A DNA stretch of 64,000 nucleotides from Pyrenophora tritici-repentis (lineage: Eukaryota; Ascomycota; Dothideomycetes; Pleosporales; Pleosporaceae), in NCBI RefSeq assembly GCF_003171515.1, contig NC_089391.1, forward strand, positions 806,001 to 870,000, in the 5' to 3' direction. The position numbers were made by a program, and so were the translations under genes. Shown in pieces: positions 19,660 through 31,400 of the stretch (position 1 is the stretch's first letter; every line of letters starts with the position of its first letter). The notes under the pieces are model-generated. The model did not search any database and was not told the origin of the DNA. It worked only from the letters and a program-made list of their open reading frames with translations.

Positions 19660-20005
19660 TTGCGGCTTCACCCCTATACGCAGCTGCGCAACGGTTTTGC
19701 ACAGCCCCACCTTCTGTATATGGCTTAGCCCTGGGGTGTCCGCTGCAGAACAATCGATATGAATGGTCGTTCCCAATCTAATGATGACTACGCTTTTGGA
19801 ACTATACCTGCAGGGGTGAAGCCACAACCGTAAACGACTGTAGCGATTGAGGCTTCACCCCTACGCGCAGCCGCGCAACGGTTTCGAACAGTCCCACCTT
19901 CCATACATGGCTTAGCATCGGACGTCCGCTACAACACAGTCAATGTGATGGTCACCTATAGGTCTAATGATGACTGCGCTTTTGGAACTCTGCCTGCACC
20001 GAGGC
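19660..20005. repeat. Imperfect tandem duplication, about 190-bp period
   Basis: Two diverged units, about 19663-19815 and 19853-20005. Both contain GGCTTCACCCCTA, CGCGCAACGGTTT, ATGGCTTAGC and TAATGATGACT.CGCTTTTGGAACT. The differences are mostly transitions. No ORF is evident. Pieces of the sequence to the right recur near 21612-21675 (GCGCAAAACTAA.CGATAGA), so this belongs to a wider degenerate repeat. Confidence 0.6.
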
Positions 20006-20247
20006 GGGCTGGAACGTCAGCGTAAGCACTTTGGAGGATTTGTCGGCTCTGCGCAAGGCTGTCACGACGAGAACTGTGCCGCAGTGGAGCGTCTGCTTGG
20101 CAGTAAGCATCTTACGCTTCCCAGGTGGGCTTGTGCGCAAAACTAAGCGATAGAGTTGCCGGCATCTGACTCGGACTGCGCTTGGTTCATCCACCCTTCG
20201 TTAGAACACGTTACACATTTTGTGGTGTGGGGCCCATAAAGAGCTAA

Positions 20248-20960
20248 GACTACTATGTCCGTGCGCGCAATGCGCGGATTCGCGTAATGCGCAACCCCAA
20301 CAACACAACGAGATTTCGAAAATGAGGTTGTAGATCAACACACGACGGTTACTATCGCGAGATTCCATGGAGCAGTAGTACATTGATGCCCCTGATTACT
20401 TTGCGCTACTTATATTTGGCCGGAAGTTTGATGTTCCGGCCGTGCCGGGTCACTCTCGGTGGTGAGGCCGGTGCAGCTCCTGATGCCTCTCCCTCATCAA
20501 CATCACTATCTACAACGCGTTTTTGACGCTTATTGCGATTGTTATCAACTTTTAATGCCTTGCGCTTACCGTTTTGGGATTGTTGGATAGCTTTTTTAGT
20601 GTTGTTGTTGAGTTTTTTGCGGGCGCGTTCGGCCTCCTTCTCAGCTCTCTCAACTCAGATATCCGAGCTTTTTGGAGTTTCTCCTGATCTCTTTTTTGGA
20701 GTTTTTCAGCCCTACGCTCCCTGGCTTCTCGAAATTTCCTTGGCGACCAGAAAACAGCTCCTCTATGGCGGGTATTCTTGTTTTCATGGAGCGACCCAAG
20801 TCACAGGCAATTTTGTCGGTCTTGCCATCAGTAGGCGCACTATTGATAGCCTTCAAATCTACCTCCCTGCGTGCTGGGACACCCTGTGTGCAATCGTTTA
20901 ATCTCTGGACAGCGCCTAAGTGCAGAAGCTAAGCCTGTTTGGCCGTAACGTTGGTTAATT
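20248..20960 (-). pseudogene. pogo/Fot transposase C-terminal fragment (pogo3 relic)
   Basis: Read on the minus strand, about 20780-20406 gives the C-terminal part of a pogo transposase, with one frameshift. It has an AVFWSPRKFREAR block (pogo2: AVFWSPRKLREAR), a Lys/Glu/Ala-rich coiled-coil-like tail and the ending RVTRHGRNIKLPAKYK (pogo2: KVTSRGCNVNLPQKYR). Beyond the stop, 20250-20300 resembles the pogo2 terminal repeat in layout (GTCCGTGC...GGATTC). The catalytic core and the other end are absent. Confidence 0.75.
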
Positions 20961-21194
20961 ACCGTATAGTTCCCTATACAGCGCTAGTGCCAACCCGGTA
21001 AGCGTACTTTTGGAGAACCGTGCGCTGAGAACAAACTGTGCACGGGAACCGGAAACCGATTTCGGTCAGCACTGTATTGTGTTCAACTTCGAAATCTAAG
21101 GATTAGTAAATAGCAACCTACAATGGTCAGAGAGTCTCGTGAAAGCAGGAGGCTCTTCTGCGAAGTTTAGTTTACCGAGAATCCTTTCTGAGTT

Positions 21195-21353
21195 TTTGCT
21201 TAACTCGCCTTGTTTCTTTGGTATTGGCTTCTCTCGCCAGCCTGCATGATCTTCTTCCGTTGTTCTTGGCTAAGCGAACGCCACATTTCTTCGATTCGCG
21301 GGCCATGCTGTCGATACTTGTTGACGAGATCGCGATGGAGTTCCTTGATGGCT
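21195..21353 (-). pseudogene. Short fragment of a fungal hypothetical gene
   Basis: A 53-codon minus-strand ORF from ATG 21353 begins MSEAIKELHRDLVNKYRQHG and continues with PRIEEMWRSLSQEQRKKIMQ. It looks coding (helical, charged, regular codon use) and resembles the N-terminus of an uncharacterised fungal family I recall without a firm name. It is cut off at TAA (about 21195), with no continuation found. Function unknown. Confidence 0.4.
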
Positions 21354-21429
21354 TCGCTCATCTTGGTTTCGCGGATGAGAGTTGGTGGCAGGAGAAGTGG
21401 TCCGCTAAAGCTTTATGGAGTTGTTACGA

Positions 21430-22866
21430 TCCAGCCAGGGGAAGGCCCGGCGATGACGGTCAGCACTTTAAAGGACCAAGCGGCACAGCAGAAGGATCAG
21501 GGCTCGGCAACCACGCCGCAGTCACTTGACCGGTAGCTGGCGCGTCGGAAGGGTGCCTGTCGAGTTAGCTCTTCCCGCTGAGGGGCGTTTCTCGCTTACG
21601 GGTAGGGGGACGTCAAGCAGCTTACGCTTCTCCAGCAGCCATGCGCGCAAAACTAAACGATAGAATGCTCAGTATGTCAAGCGAACTAGGCAGTAGAGCT
21701 CAATTTATACCACCAGGCACTTTGTGGGCCCGGGCATTGCGCAGCTGTGGGTGTCGCATTCTCTGCAGTGCCGAGGTGAAGCTCCCAGTCGTGATGTCGC
21801 GCGTCAAACCCTAACATGTTCACATCGTGAAACCAGATAAGGCTGTGATTAAACCACCAGTAGTAGTAGTGCGCCAAAGTCTCTGTACCCTAAGAGTCCC
21901 AGAGAGCCAATACTATGGTTGCGAGGGAGGTCTTGACGTCAGATTATCGCTCAGGTGGAGTCGCCTTTGGGCGCGGGGGGGCATCGCTACTAACTTTAGC
22001 GTCCAGGTATTCTAACACCACCAATAACTGTCACATATGTTAACCCTTAAAGTTTTAGGACTAAAGTAGCCCTTTCAAGCCGATTCGCCGCAATAGTAAC
22101 AGAACGGGAGTTGCTTCAGTTGTATGACGCCCAGGCGTGCATCACGGGCCGCCAGACGCACTACTATCGACAGCAATTCTCCTTGCTGCAGGTTGTACGG
22201 AAGCGATTGTGAGTAAGATATAGACTGGTGTTAAGTTACTTTTGAATTTGAAGGATGCAAAACAGGGATCCTCGGGTACTGCGAGGAAAAAAACACAAAG
22301 TGGGGCCTTCTTCCTTACATTTCCTTTACTCCCACAACCATTTCAACCCTAATCTTACATGTTTTAGCTGTGCTGCAAACTGAGATACGCGTTGGCCTAA
22401 CAGTAGGCATCTGCCGCGTTACAAAGCGGTCTATGCAACGCAGGTAAGTAATCATGCCTTGCGAGAACCTGGATATAAGCCGAGTTACAATGCTAGAACG
22501 ATACAGCAACTTCCCTACTCTTGTTAATCTCACATCACGACTTCGGAAACATCAAACGTGTTACTAGAGAGGGCATATTGCTCGAAGCTTGAATGTGCAA
22601 TACTGTCTAAAAATTTCGAAAAAGTGAATCGTAAATGATCGTTGCAGAAGCTTCATGTTTCAAAGACCCAGTCCACCAAGAGATGAGGAATAAAAGCCGA
22701 AGTCCTAGTCCTGATAGCCTAGAACCCAACAGATGCCCATATATACCTTTTGTGATTCGCGCAGCTTACCCGTGTAGCGGCCAGCCATCCCTGAACAGAT
22801 GGAGGAAGAAGAAGAAGACTTAAGTAGAGTTGCCTAAGCAAAGAAATCCCTGGCGTGGGCACTCTT
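21430..22866. other. No gene recognised
   Basis: About 1.4 kb of degenerate sequence. It contains a partial repeat of 20080-20165 at about 21612-21675. A short plus-strand coding-like stretch at about 22105-22205 (ELLQLYDAQACITGRQTHYY) is too short to name. Confidence 0.35.
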
Positions 22867-23761
22867 CTAGATTGAAGCGACAGCCGCGAGTTGAGGGCCG
22901 GGCGTATTCTCGATCGTCTCACCGGCTGTGTGCCAGTGGAGGTCCCACTGGAGGAGGTCGTCGCTCGCGTTGTACAGCTCGGTACCCTTCTTTCCAGCGG
23001 GCACCTGAGCGCTGTCATCACCACCAGTGACCTTGATGTTGAAAGCCTGAGGCCAGAACTGGCGGTTGCCAACATCGCCGTTGTTGTGGATAGAGACGAC
23101 CTCAGTCCTGAGGACGTAGTTTCCGCTGGGGATCTCAGAGGGGATGGTGACCCTCTGCGCGTTGCCGTTGTCGTAGAAGATGGCGTCGGTACCACAGTAG
23201 CCTGTCTGGCCTTGAGCTTGACCAGAAGAATAGCGGCCCTTGCGGTAGTCGATGAGCGCGCTCTCATGGATCTTAAAGAACTCAAGTTCGGTCTTTTCGA
23301 CGTTCTTGCAGTCCCCGTTGCAGGAGGCGAGGTAGGTGGCTGTCCAGCCATGGTGCGAGCAGTCCCAGCCCTCCTCGCCGGAGCCGCAGCTACCCTCGTG
23401 GCGCCAGTGAAAGGTTACATCTGAGCCGGCTGGTGCTTCGGCGGTGTACGGCGAGGGAGAGGCGTCTTTGTAGGCGATGATGTCGGGACTGAAGTTCGGT
23501 TAGTACATGTATGAGAAGGGTAAACGTCAGGTTGGTGCAGACATACTGGCTTAGCTTGTCGCCGTAGATGGGCTGGTATCCCCAGCCCTGGTTGGTCCAC
23601 CAAGCAGGCGACTTGTTACCAGGATCCTGCTTGGAAGCCTGGCGGAAACCTTCGTAGGTCTTGCCTCCAGCCTCGAACTTCTCGACGGAGGTGTGACCGG
23701 CCACGGTGGAGATGAGGGCAGCTACTAGAGCGCCAGTCTGGAAGATCTTTGAAATAGACAT
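22867..23761 (-). CDS. AA9-type lytic polysaccharide monooxygenase, secreted
   Basis: Two exons (23761-23547 and 23488-22867) around a 58-nt GT-AG intron encode about 278 residues. Residues 1-22 form a signal peptide (MSISKIFQTGALVAALISTVAG), so the mature protein starts with His23 (HTSVEK), the first ligand of the copper histidine brace. The second brace His lies in CSHHGWTATYLA. The C-terminal half carries IPSGNYVLRTEVVSIHNNGD, close to the AA9 block PGNYLLRHEIIALH. Where AA9 usually has QFYP, with Tyr as axial copper ligand, this protein has QFWP. There is no cellulose-binding domain. Such enzymes oxidatively cleave cellulose or related glycans outside the cell. The frame is intact. Fine family placement is uncertain. 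Confidence 0.85.
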
Positions 23762-24361
23762 GACTGATAACACTGGTTTGGAATTTTGGCTTCCGATTCT
23801 GTATGACGCAGAAGGCTTACACGACAGGGGTTCCCAGCGCACCAAGTAAGGACTTGGCCAGGAGAGAAGTCAGTATTACACTCGTTGACAAGTAGTTAGT
23901 ACTAGCTAAAACTTACTATATGTCAGCAACCCTCACGCATATGTTTTTGGCTAGATTATGCGGACATTCACCAAACTTTTGTGTGAGCATTCCAAATGGT
24001 CTAAGTGCTTGTTTTATCCTGTTTTAGGGGAGCTCTTTGTCCCTAACTTATAGACCTTAAATACAACTCACTCACTCACTCACTCCGCTCACAAAGCAAG
24101 ATTGTCAAAATCTATCTGATGAGTAAAGTTCGGTGTTAGAAAATTCAAAATTGAGATGGTGATGAATTGCTACGATATCTACGCCCCACGAGGGCCAGCT
24201 CCATCCAAACGACACAGCAGATAATAGATACGGCAAAACAAGGACTCAAGGGCTGAGTCATAGAAAATTCAAACTGTAACGATGCCCAAGGCACCCGTAC
24301 AGCGGCATCAATATCATCAGGCTCTAGAGCTTGCTGCGCAACGGAGTCAGCTCTTGCATCC
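23762..24361. other. Intergenic
   Basis: About 600 bp between the AA9 start and the P450 3' end. It holds a short (CACT)n run at about 24066-24086 and no recognised gene. The AA9 promoter must lie at its left end. Confidence 0.4.
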
Positions 24362-26197
24362 TCAATATGATTTCGGCGCGTGAGGGCTGAAGCGCACTCT
24401 CAACTCCGGCTTCCACCACAAAAAGTGCATTCTACATGTAGCAATCCAGTCCAACTGCTGATCGAGAAGCTCCATGTCGTACACATACACTAACTTCGCA
24501 AGCTGCAGCGCCATCGTGCCGAATGCGAATCTGTGCCATTGTTATCTTATTGAAGCTGACTAAAAGAATCACGTCGTTACTCACAGTTTTCCAGGACAAA
24601 CGCGAGGGCCGAGGGAGAATGGCTGACTCGCTGATCTGTCGTCAGTGCACATTGGGTCGAGCCATCGCTCAGGTCTAAATGCATATGGTTCTCTCCAGAA
24701 ACGCGGGTCATGGGTAACGGCCCACGGCGAAACATACACCTCCGCCTGAATGTTCGTCACCGTCAGCATTTCCTATTTTCTCATAGCGGAACAACGTACG
24801 CCAGGTGGGATATGATGTCCCCCGACAATCATGCCAGGAGACGTGCGCGGTGTGCCCTGTGGTGCGGTTGGGAATATGCGCATTCCCTCCTTGAGTACCG
24901 CTATGAGATACGCGAGTTTTGTCGTGGAAGCGACGTCAATCTCAGTGTATGAGACAAAGGCTGTGCGGACCTCTTCTTTCAACTTGTGATGCACCTCAGG
25001 GTTCTTGAGAATGAAGTAAACAATAGAAGCCATGGCTGACCCGCTGGTTTCGCCGCCTGCCATACTAGTTCAAGTATCAACTGATGGATCACGTCATGTG
25101 GGCTGGAGCTGCACTTACGCCATATTCCATGAATGGGAGACCATTTCGTCTTGCGAGATTAGGCCTTTGCGGACTCTACTTGCAACGTTGTCTAGGAAGT
25201 CGTGCTGTTCGCCCTGCTTTTGGAGTCGGCTATCACAGGTCAACTTTGGAAACGGCAATGCGGAAGGGAGCGTTACGCAGCGGTCTTTTCCCAGCTGAAC
25301 TGGATCATTCGTTTCTGATGGCCATTGACCCAGGGAATACAAGCGACAAGGGTCGCGAGGATTGGGTAACGACGGAGGTTGTCCATCACCGTGATCATAT
25401 GCATCAGTCCCAGCATCTGATCAAGCCAGGGATGTGATGCCTCTGAAATGCTCGGTTAGCGGTCGTTGCAAGATTACCAACAATCTCATCTCTCTGGACG
25501 CATCCAAAAGATTCACCAAAGGCCATTTCTCCAAGAATGTCGAACCCCAGATAAATGAACCACTTAGCCATATCAACTCCGTCGTCCGCGGACCCTAGTA
25601 CTCCCAGCTTTTCGACAAACAAATCAATATTCTTTTGCATGACTGGTTCTTGCTGCGCCAGGCCTTTAGCCGACAATGCTTTTGAGAACAGTGCCCGTTT
25701 TTGTTGTGCCATTATAGGATCTCGTTCGGTACCTATGGATTGAATGTCCATGCCCGCGCCAAACATGTCGTAGAATTCATTTTTGAGAATTTTAGCCGCT
25801 CCTTTGATCTTTGGGGTGTAAATGGCCGTCCATGCACCTGGGCTGCAGAAAGACAGTTCGTTCGGGCTGACTCGAACAATGTCCCCTTGCATATGTCAGG
25901 GGTTCGTTCTGTCTTCGCAAGGTACACAATCTCACCGTAGTGCTTATGGCACTCCTCGAGATGGCGGTGAAAACGGCCATCCATAGAGTGGAAGATGCGC
26001 CATAACAATGACGACCTTGCCCAGAAGGGCCCGGGAAACTTGCGGAGGGGGTGAAAGTAGAGATTATAGACCAGGTAGGTCAGTATGTATACAGCAGCCT
26101 TTACACATGTAAGCTAGGACCTCCATATCCTCGAAAAGCGAGCGCATACTAAGGTTGCAGTTGCTTTGAGAATTGACGCAATCAATTGGTTTTCCAT
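24362..26197 (-). CDS. Cytochrome P450 monooxygenase, eight exons, apparently intact
   Basis: Exons: 26197-26150, 26098-25936, 25885-25478, 25442-25277, 25229-25119, 25064-24800, 24745-24585 and 24530-24362. Every junction is GT-AG and the joined frame is open for 496 codons. Intron 3 is only 35 nt, so its edges are the least certain. The N-terminus has a membrane anchor (AAVYILTYLVYNLYFHP) and the proline-rich hinge KFPGPFWA. Then come the I-helix AGGETSG, the K-helix ExxR in KEGMRIFP, FRPERW and the heme loop FSLGPRVCPGK with the Cys ligand. The sequence resembles the isotrichodermin C-15 hydroxylase type of fungal secondary-metabolism P450s. It lies next to, and divergent from, a sesquiterpene synthase pseudogene, which suggests a former terpenoid cluster. 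The substrate is unknown. Confidence 0.9.
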
Positions 26198-26944
26198 TGA
26201 GGGGAATGTGGGGTACCCTGGATTCGAGGCAGTATCGTTTCTATTTGAACGCAGGACTTCCACTGCATCAAGATTAGATCGTTCTCTCTACAGTGGTGCC
26301 GTAGAGGTAACTAGCTTTGCATTACAGTATGTATTCGCCCAGCCTTCGTAATATCATCCGCTCGACGTTGCTGACGGTAAGCATCTATTAGCAAAACACG
26401 CGATGTCATAAGACTACACTCTCATGCACTTGCGGTTTCCGGTTCTTGTAAGCAGTCGACCTTTGATCCCACGCCAAGAATCTCTCGTCTAATCACGACC
26501 TTACCTGAGTAGTACTAGCTGCTGTCAACAATGCCATGAGTCAATCGTCTGCCAAATGTCCGGAGTAATCAAAGCCGATCGTTTGCAGAGCCTAATCCCT
26601 TCTGGACAAGCGCATACTACGTGGTCAATGTGCTGCGTGGGATGAAAGGCGAGCGGCATGGAAAAAAGCGGAAGCTGCAAGTGCATGTGAGTGTACAGTA
26701 CATATGCAAGAAATCTACCAAAAGGAATATCTTTCGAATAATGCTGACAACTACCGCTTGAATGCATACGGGAGGTGTGGCGTGATGCAAGCTGCGAGGA
26801 GAGTCAATGTGAAACTTTACCTCAAAGCTGTACGAAGCAGGCGCTTATAGTCAGCACTGCCACATCCTCGGAGCTTAAAGTTTCTGTCCAGTCCAGTGAA
26901 ATTCGGCCAATTCATCTCAGCTTGGTGCAATCTTTGAAATCATC
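26198..26944. other. Divergent intergenic region with a dispersed repeat
   Basis: Lies between the P450 start and the terpene synthase relic. About 26408-26520 is a diverged copy of 15985-16110. Nothing else is recognised. Confidence 0.45.
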
Positions 26945-27818
26945 ATGTCTCACTGGAGATCAGACACCACTACCGTATATGAAAGCGGAGATTGCAATCG
27001 CATCCCCACGTTGCATCATGCGAAACCCCCCCAAGTACCGAACGATCCCCGCCCGACGATTTTCACCGCTCGCAAACATCGTAACACTGACGAAGTTGTT
27101 GAGCTAGTTAATGCTTTTTTTCTAAAGAATTGGCCGTTCAAGAATAAGAAGCAGGAACAGCGTTTCATCGATGAGGGGTACGCATGGTTCGTGTGCATCA
27201 ACTGCCCTATGTCTCTGGATGAGCTGCTAAAGCCGACTGTAGATTTCCTACGCGCTCAAGTAGACGGCAACCGAACGAAGCGGATGAGCCTTGACGAATA
27301 CTTCGCGTAACGTGATGCAGATCTTGGAAAGGGGTAAATAAGCTGTTATTATATCATTCACATACACTAATACTGCTACTAGCATGCTCTCCGGAATCAT
27401 GCGTTTTTGTGCTGGGCTTTCTATAACCCCAGAAGAACTCGAGTTAGCTAAGGAAGTGGAAGAGAACTGCATGAAGCATATCACTTTTGTCAACGACATT
27501 TGCAGTTATGACAAAGAGGTTATGACCGCCAGTGAGGGTTCCGAACTTGGTGCCATGTGCTCATCCGTACCTATCATAAAGGCCGATCACCGAGTAGACG
27601 ACGACCAGGAGGCCAAGAGCATAATGTGGGAGATGGTTCGGGACTGGGAATTGCGACATTTTGAGCTCGTAGAGAAGATTTCAAGCAAGAATATAAGTCC
27701 GGCTCTTGCCAAGTACCTCAAGGGCGTGGAGTATCAGGCAGCGGGAAACGAGCACTGGAGTCTGCTGACTCCGCGCTATAACAAGACAGGAAGTCTTGCG
27801 TTTAACGAGGGTCGCTGA
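26945..27818 (+). pseudogene. Sesquiterpene synthase (aristolochene-synthase-like), inactivated
   Basis: The proposed start is ATG 26945. The first part runs to FFLKNWPF and the CINCPMS region. The sequence then jumps to LLKPTVDFLRAQVD, so the stretch that should contain the Asp-rich Mg-binding motif is missing. An in-frame TAA at 27308-27310 interrupts EYFA*RDADLGKG. After a plausible 49-nt intron (27334-27382) the frame continues with MRFCAGLSITPEELEL and the intact second metal motif VNDICSYDKE (NSE type), ending at 27818. The family cyclises farnesyl diphosphate. Without the first metal motif, and with a stop, this copy cannot. The TAC-to-TAA change is a transversion, so RIP is not the cause of that stop. 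Confidence 0.85.
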
Positions 27819-27955
27819 AGCTATGTACAGGTGATCGCACTCACGTGTACACAAGGGTCCAATAGTGAGGGTATAGTGGGTGAATGCAACACAAATTCGC
27901 AATATAACGGTCCTTAGGCTTCGTGCTGTGTGAGCAGAGTTGTCAACAATCAAAT

Positions 27956-28062
27956 ACCTCAAGCAGATCTGCAAGTAATCTACAAGCAAGTGTCTTTATC
28001 TAGTAAGAGTTGAACATAATTGGGTGACTTACTTGTAGATTACTTGCAGATCTGCTTGAGGT
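27956..28062. repeat. Foldback repeat (36-bp arms, 35-nt loop)
   Basis: The left arm 27956-27991 and right arm 28027-28062 are reverse complements at 35 of 36 positions (core CAAGCAGATCTGCAAGTAATC). No gene lies nearby that would need a terminator here. Just outside, at 27938, is AGTTGTCAACAATCAA, similar to the inverted end of the hAT-like sequence at 49883. The hairpin may therefore be a subterminal structure of that element, as in hAT1. Confidence 0.75.
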
Positions 28063-28246
28063 AACCTCCCTCCCCATGTAGCGGAAAACCAGCATGTTGG
28101 CACGTGAAGCATGCACCTATCATTAATGACCGACGGGATTAAACGCGTTTGGCCATTCATCCCCCGCCAAGCCCTGAGCGAGCGACCTTTAATCCCCCAA
28201 CGCCGCAGCATCGAGGGGATTAATCGCAAGACGCCCTAAGATATAT

Positions 28247-28420
28247 TGTAACTGCGTGAGCAGTGTCGGGTGGAGGCTGTGGATCAACAATTGTATTGCT
28301 ATCTGTTGTCGTGTTGTGATGTCTGTGTACAAGAGCTCTCGGCTCAGAGGTAGGTGCACTTGCCCACCGGGCAGTGCCTGCTACAATAGAATATCATGTG
28401 ACTTTGGTCACGTGGTTACA
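28247..28420 (-). repeat. Copia2 3' LTR
   Basis: 174 bp, TG...CA ends; one difference from the 5' LTR at 36700-36873. Confidence 0.93.
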
Positions 28421-31400
28421 CACCCCCTCAGCTGAGGTGCCAACTAAAGCTGATCTCCCTAACTGATCCATGTTCCATATCATACCTAGGATGTCCGAGA
28501 CCACATTCCTTTGATATCATCCTAGTACCAGTGAGTCAAGCTCGCTGGATCAGGACTGTCTAGTCCTTCTGCTTTTAATAGGCACACTTTGACGTCTCTT
28601 AGTCCAAGCTGTCGGACAAACTCAGCATGCTTCTGGCGCACAAGAATCTTAGTAAGTCCGTCGGCTGGCATGAGGTTGGTAGGCTTCCACTGAACTGATA
28701 TACGTCCATCAGCCACCTCCTGTCTCAGCCAGTGTTGGTGGACGTCCACATGACGCAACCGCGTGAATAGCTTGTCCTCGTGCTTGGTAACAACGCCTAC
28801 TGTCTGCAGGTTGTCGCAATAGATTGTAGGTACCATCTCTAGGTCAAGCTTGATGTGTTTGAACAGTCGATTCCATGCCTGTAGCTCGCTGGCTGCTGTC
28901 GACAGAGCTAGCAGCTCCGCCTCTGTAGTCGATTTCGTGACGGACCGTTGGAGTGTCGCCTTCCAGTCGATAGGCATGCCATACAGCATGAATAGATATC
29001 CCTGAGAGCTGCGCCGCGTCGGCAGGTCGTCGGCAAAGGCAGCATCAGAGGCACCATAGAATAGTGGCTCTGTTTCAGCACTCCCCAGGCTTGAGCCTGT
29101 ATATATCGTGCGACTGCTCTGATCTCCATGAGCACCAATTGCCAAACGCTTCTGGCCGATCAAGTACTTCCAGGCGTGGTACGCTGCGCTGACATGCTTT
29201 TGACCTGGATTCTGTAGATATCGAGATAATTCAGAGTGGGTTTGCGCAACATCTGGCCGAGTGTATGTCGCAATGTAGGCCAGTGATCCCACCAATTCCT
29301 GGTATAGCTTTGTGCGCTGTTCGTCCGGCTCCTCTGTGCTTAGGCCGATATTTCCGTCTACCAGCGGTACTGCTGGATATTTTGTGCTCTCTTGAGCAAT
29401 GTTGTATTTTGCTGCCACCTTGTCGATGAAGCTGTCTTGCATCAGCCAGATCTTCTTCTGACTGCGATCTCGGATCACGCGTATGCCAAGGAACCATTTC
29501 AGCTCTCCTAGAAATCGCACGTCGTATGCAGCTCGCAGCTGTTGATCGAATTGGCGGTAGACGTCCTTGTTCTTGGAAGCCACAGCCACGACTATATCGT
29601 CCACAAAGAAGAAGACAATCAAGGAATCATTGCTGAACAGACAGGGCACTCCCGGTACCTGCTGAAGGCCTAGCTTCTCAAGCGTAGCAGTAAGATGCTT
29701 GTACCATAGTCGCGGTGCATCTCGAAGGCCATATAGAGCTCGCTTGAGCTCAAGCAGTTGACCAAGCTCGCTCTCATATCCTTCTGGACATCGTACGTAG
29801 GTAGGTCGGTCAAGTTCTGCGTTAAGGAAGGCGTTCAGAACGTCGTACTGGTATAGCTCGAGATCGAAAGAAGCTGCCATGGCGATCAAACATCGAAATA
29901 TCTTTGCAGCTAGCGTTGCCGCGTACGTGTCGCCGTAATCCTGCTGCAGGTCTCCCCTCACTACCAGTCTTGCCTTGAACTTGTAGAGATATCCGTCCTC
30001 GTCGAATTTGTACGTGAATACCCACATCAATGGCAGTATCTCAGCGTCTATTAGCTCAGAAACTCTCGCCGCTTGTCTAAAGCAGCTCCGTTGGATACAG
30101 CCGTTAATCTCTTTACGGCTTGCCTTCTTGAACTCAGCTCCAAATGGATGCTGATCCAGGTCTTTCCATCTCTTTGGCTCAGCTGGCAGCTGGTCGCGAT
30201 GGAGTCGGATCTTCGGCGCTTCGCTGAGTAGCTTTGCTGGTGCCGTTGGGTTGATACAGGCTGCAAACGTCGCTAGGTACGTGCCGAGGTTGACCGGCTT
30301 CCGAAACCGCTTGCCCTTCACTATGAATTGCTCTGACACCTGGCTGCTAATCTCTTCTCGTCGTGCAGCATTGTTGGATGTTCGGTCTGGCTCTTCTCCT
30401 TCTGGAGCTAGGGCATATCCGCGCCCCCAGCTAGTATCGTCCATCAAATGATCAGTGAGTGACTCGCCTGTAAGCTGGGTCAGCTCTGGCGACTCTGGTG
30501 TCGCGTCTGGAGTCATGAGCGCTGTAGTGGTCTTCTGCTGAGTACTGCCTTGCTTGCGATTTGGCAGTATTTGAACATGAATCGTATCTCCGATCTCCTC
30601 AGCGTTCTCCTCCTCCTCGTTGTTCTCATTCTCTCCTTCTTCCTCAATTCCAGGAGAGGATAGCTGTTCCGTTAATATATTGCTGTAATCGGGCGTCTCC
30701 TCGATATCTAGCACTTCTGCTATCTCTCGAACGTAGCTCTTCTCTGCGTACTGACCTTGGCCGTCACAGAGCTTGCTTCGAACAAAGACAACATCTCGGG
30801 TTCGTATCACTCGTCCAATGGATGGCAACCACACCCGGAAAATATTAGTAGAGTCGAAGCCTACCAGGTGGCCGATGAGAGCTCGAGAATCGAGCTTGGC
30901 TCCTCGTGGCAGCTTCTCGTTGAGCACATAGGCCCTCGCTCCAATCACCTCAAGGTGAGCAACAGATGGTTTGACTCCCTTAACTTTGGTGTATGGGCAT
31001 CTCCAGTCGATCGCTTCGACTGGTGTTCGATTGAGCAGGTATATCGCTGACATGACGCACTCGTTGGCGTACTCCTTGGGTAGACCAGCGTGCAATCGGA
31101 TAGCTCTGCATCGAATCACAATTGACTTTCCTGCGCGCTCGATGCCTCCGTTCTGTGCTTCTGTGGCTCGCGGCTCCAGTGCAATTCCAAGATCTCTGCA
31201 TATCTCGAGGAGCTCGACGTATCCAGCCTCCATATCAAGTCGAATGGTAACAACTTGGCTATCGTATTGACGTTCGATCTTGGCCAGCAATCGCTTGAAA
31301 ACTCGTGTCAGAGTTGCCTTGGTCTTGTCTGGTATGCAGCTTCCTTCATGCCACTTCGTGTCCTGGTCGACCATGTGGAACAGGTATTGGTCGCCGTTGT

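Noticed and set aside
20230..20300. GC-rich palindromic stretch as a tRNA or other structured RNA gene
   Set aside because: It matches the layout of the pogo2 terminal repeat and is next to pogo coding remnants.
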